NCBI GenBank assembly: GCA_040255575.1
Contig: JBDZVF010000343.1
Coordinates: forward strand, 1-7,036
Length of the DNA: 7,036 bases
Origin: JADGHX01 sp040255575
Lineage (GTDB): Bacteria; Pseudomonadota; Gammaproteobacteria; Steroidobacterales; Steroidobacteraceae
Reading direction: 5' to 3'
The position numbers and the translations under genes are program-made. Below, piece by piece: positions 5,490 through 7,036 of this stretch. Within the stretch, counting starts at the first letter, position 1; each line of letters begins with the position of its first letter. The notes beneath the pieces are model-generated. The model was not told where the DNA came from, made no database searches, and worked only from the letters and a program-made list of their open reading frames with translations.

Positions 5490-6617
5490 ATGACCGGGCA
5501 TTCGCTTCTAGTGCGCGCGCTCCTGGGTATCGCGGCTCTCGCGATGTCGATGGCAGCGTGCGCGCAAACGCTGCTCAGCAAGGCGCCGCTCGCCCAGAAC
5601 TGGGTGAAACGGGGGATCATCCTGCAGCCGGGATTTGCCGGCAGCCGCTCTTCCCACTTCGTGTCTTCGCCTTCGGTGGTCCGGCTCGAGGATGGGCGGC
5701 TTCGCATGTACGTGTGGGTGGCCGATGGCACGCCGCCCTGGCTCAACGGCCGACACATTGTCATCGCCGCGGAAAACGATGCGGCCAATCCGTTCGTCTG
5801 GCGCGTGGTGTCGAAGGAAGCGATGGTGGGGCCCGACCCGTCGAGCCCCATCCGCGATCGCGGCGTCGGCTTTCCCTATGTTCTGCCGCGTGATGATGGC
5901 CCCTGGCTCATGTACTACGGCACATGGGGCGGGGACTGGACGAAGAAGCAGGAGCTCCTCAATCGTCTCGGCCTCGCCGTGAGTCACGACCGCGGGCTCA
6001 CCTGGACTGTGGCGAAGGAGGACGTGTTGCCGTCCGGCCCGCCGGGCAGTTTCGATGCGGGAGCCATTCCCTCGGCGAGCGTCCTGAGACTGGGTCAGGA
6101 CGATTACCTGATGTGGTACACCACCGCGGAGAAATACCTGCGCTTCGGCGAGACCAATCAGGGAATCATGCACCTTGGCCTCGCGCGTTCCCGCGACGGG
6201 GTGCATTGGAACAAGCTCGAGAAGCCGGCCATGTTGGCGCGCGAGGGTGCAGCGGAACCTTACGAGGCGTGCCTCGCAAGACCCGCGGTGCTGAAGCTCG
6301 ATGGCATGTATCACATGTGGTTCGGCGTTTACGACATGGCGCCGGGCAGTCGTCCGGGTGCAGCCGCGGGTTCGGGCAGCTACCGCCTCGAATACGCGCA
6401 CAGCACCGATGGAGTGAGCTGGACGCGTTTCCCCGATCAGCCGGTCCTCTCGCTCACGCCCGGCGGATTCGATTCGACGAGTCAGACGTATGCGAGCGTC
6501 GTCGACATGGGCGAGCAGATCTGGCTCTTCTACACGGGCGATGGCCTCGGAACGACAGGGGTCGGGCTTGCGACGCTCGACAAGAGCGAGCTGCGCGCAC
6601 GCACCGTCGGACGCTGA
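5490..6617 (+). CDS. Secreted glycosidase-like five-bladed beta-propeller protein
   Basis: A 375-residue exported protein whose body consists of repeating blades like those of the GH43/GH32/GH130-type furanosidase superfamily. Blade-like units are SPSVVRLEDGRLRMYVW (60-76), GVGFPYVLPRDDGPWLMYYG (125-144), GAIPSASVLRLGQDDYLMWYT (191-211), ACLARPAVLKLDGMYHMWFG (260-279) and ASVVDMGEQIWLFYTGD (335-351), with LAVSHDRGLTW, LARSRDGVHW and YAHSTDGVSW linkers. The N-terminus has a Sec signal (hydrophobic 9-23). Cleavage may follow ACA (23-25), or Cys24 may be lipidated, though Met at -3 is not a usual lipobox residue. The family's catalytic carboxylates cannot be assigned by eye, so hydrolase activity is unproven. 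No good Shine-Dalgarno precedes the ATG at 5490; the frame has no earlier start, and GTG at 5511 would shorten the signal. It follows the regulator by 90 bases, and its link to the divergent operon is unclear. Confidence 0.75.
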   Translation: MTGHSLLVRALLGIAALAMSMAACAQTLLSKAPLAQNWVKRGIILQPGFAGSRSSHFVSSPSVVRLEDGRLRMYVWVADGTPPWLNGRHIVIAAENDAANPFVWRVVSKEAMVGPDPSSPIRDRGVGFPYVLPRDDGPWLMYYGTWGGDWTKKQELLNRLGLAVSHDRGLTWTVAKEDVLPSGPPGSFDAGAIPSASVLRLGQDDYLMWYTTAEKYLRFGETNQGIMHLGLARSRDGVHWNKLEKPAMLAREGAAEPYEACLARPAVLKLDGMYHMWFGVYDMAPGSRPGAAAGSGSYRLEYAHSTDGVSWTRFPDQPVLSLTPGGFDSTSQTYASVVDMGEQIWLFYTGDGLGTTGVGLATLDKSELRARTVGR

Positions 6618-6736
6618 GTCGCCACGCATGCGCCAGGTAAGGGCGATGCGGTATCGGTCAACTCGTCCATTCGCTCCCGGTAAAGTCCTTTCGCGAAATC
6701 CGCCTACCATCTGCTCGCCATCGTCGGGAGAGCAGA

Positions 6737-7036
6737 ATGAAGAAACTCGCATTACTGATCATCGTCCTCGCCGTTCCCGCGTTTGCCGCCGATCCGCCGG
6801 TGACGGATGCAGCCGTCAAGACGTGGATGCAGAAGATGGACGACCGCGCGGCGATCCAGGATCTCATCGTCACCTACGGACGCCTGCTGGATGCGAAAGA
6901 CCTGGCCGGCTACTCGAAGCTCTTCGCCGCGGAGGGTGTCTGGGAAGGCGGCATCGGCTCCGCGAAGGGACCGAAAGAGATCCAGCAGATGCTCGAGCGC
7001 GTGTACAGCCGAGTGGAGCCAGGGCAATACGGCAAC
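6737..7036 (+). CDS. Secreted SnoaL-like (NTF2-fold) protein, N-terminal part (gene runs off the right edge)
   Basis: The 100 visible residues start with a Sec signal peptide, MKKLALLIIVLAVPAFA, cleaved probably after A17 (AFA/A). The mature part, DDRAAIQDLIVTYGRLLDAKDLAGYSKLFAAEGVWEG with GPKEIQQML later, has the pattern of the SnoaL-like domain (PF13577): an N-terminal helix with a conserved Tyr47, then D52 and D55, then LF-x-x-E-G-x-W. This fold includes polyketide cyclases, ketosteroid isomerases and ring-hydroxylating dioxygenase small subunits, so it binds hydrophobic small molecules, but activity cannot be assigned. The start is supported by GGGAG 6 bases upstream. The gene stands 119 bases after the propeller gene with no clear promoter or terminator between. 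The C-terminal part lies beyond the window. Confidence 0.82.
   Translation, partial: MKKLALLIIVLAVPAFAADPPVTDAAVKTWMQKMDDRAAIQDLIVTYGRLLDAKDLAGYSKLFAAEGVWEGGIGSAKGPKEIQQMLERVYSRVEPGQYGN

Noticed and set aside
6618..6736. Promoter or terminator in the gap before the SnoaL-like gene
   Set aside because: TACCAT at 6705 looks like a -10 but has no -35 partner at 16-18 bases, and no hairpin with a T tract was found.
5508..6752. 414-codon minus-strand frame opposite the propeller gene
   Set aside because: Antisense shadow: the plus-strand frame has a signal peptide and regular blade repeats, while this one is Arg/His-rich without motifs.
1..7036. tRNA or rRNA genes, CRISPR repeats, insertion sequences, attachment sites
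   Set aside because: Scanning by eye found no regularly spaced repeats, transposase-like translation, terminal inverted repeats around a gene, or cloverleaf-type sequence.

Overview
This 7,036-base, high-GC window reads as a chromosomal segment of a Gram-negative, catabolically versatile proteobacterium. The reasons are twin-arginine and Sec signal peptides, a two-subunit molybdenum hydroxylase of the isoquinoline-oxidoreductase type, a LigM/DesA-like tetrahydrofolate-dependent demethylase, and GC-rich codon usage that creates long false antisense frames. The genus cannot be fixed from the sequence.

Minus strand, about 4183 down to 1: an operon-like run of four genes. In transcription order these are a [2Fe-2S] subunit (4183-3704), a Tat-exported molybdopterin-binding large subunit (3711-1462, overlapping the previous gene by 8 bases), a Tat-exported cyclase/kynurenine-formamidase-like metal hydrolase (1432-380), and the N-terminal 116 residues of a LigM/DesA-type aminomethyltransferase-fold O-demethylase (349 to the window edge). 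The gaps are only 29 and 30 bases.

Centre, 4184-4430: a divergent control region with a perfect 7-base inverted repeat, repeated TCGTCT motifs, a possible -35 element for the regulator, and a 14-codon upstream reading frame ending 2 bases before the regulator start.

Plus strand, 4431 onward: an AraC/XylS-family regulator of the FeaR-like type (4431-5399), a secreted glycosidase-like beta-propeller protein (5490-6617), and the start of a secreted SnoaL/NTF2-fold protein (6737 to the window edge).

How they may work together (inference): the AraC-type regulator probably controls the divergent operon. The molybdenum hydroxylase would hydroxylate or oxidise an aromatic, N-heteroaromatic or aldehyde substrate in the periplasm, the cyclase-family hydrolase would hydrolyse an amide, lactam, ester or lactone product, and the cytoplasmic demethylase would strip O-methyl groups. 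This fits catabolism of a methoxylated aromatic or heteroaromatic compound such as a lignin- or alkaloid-derived molecule. The substrate is not shown by the sequence. The propeller and SnoaL-like genes may be separate or accessory.
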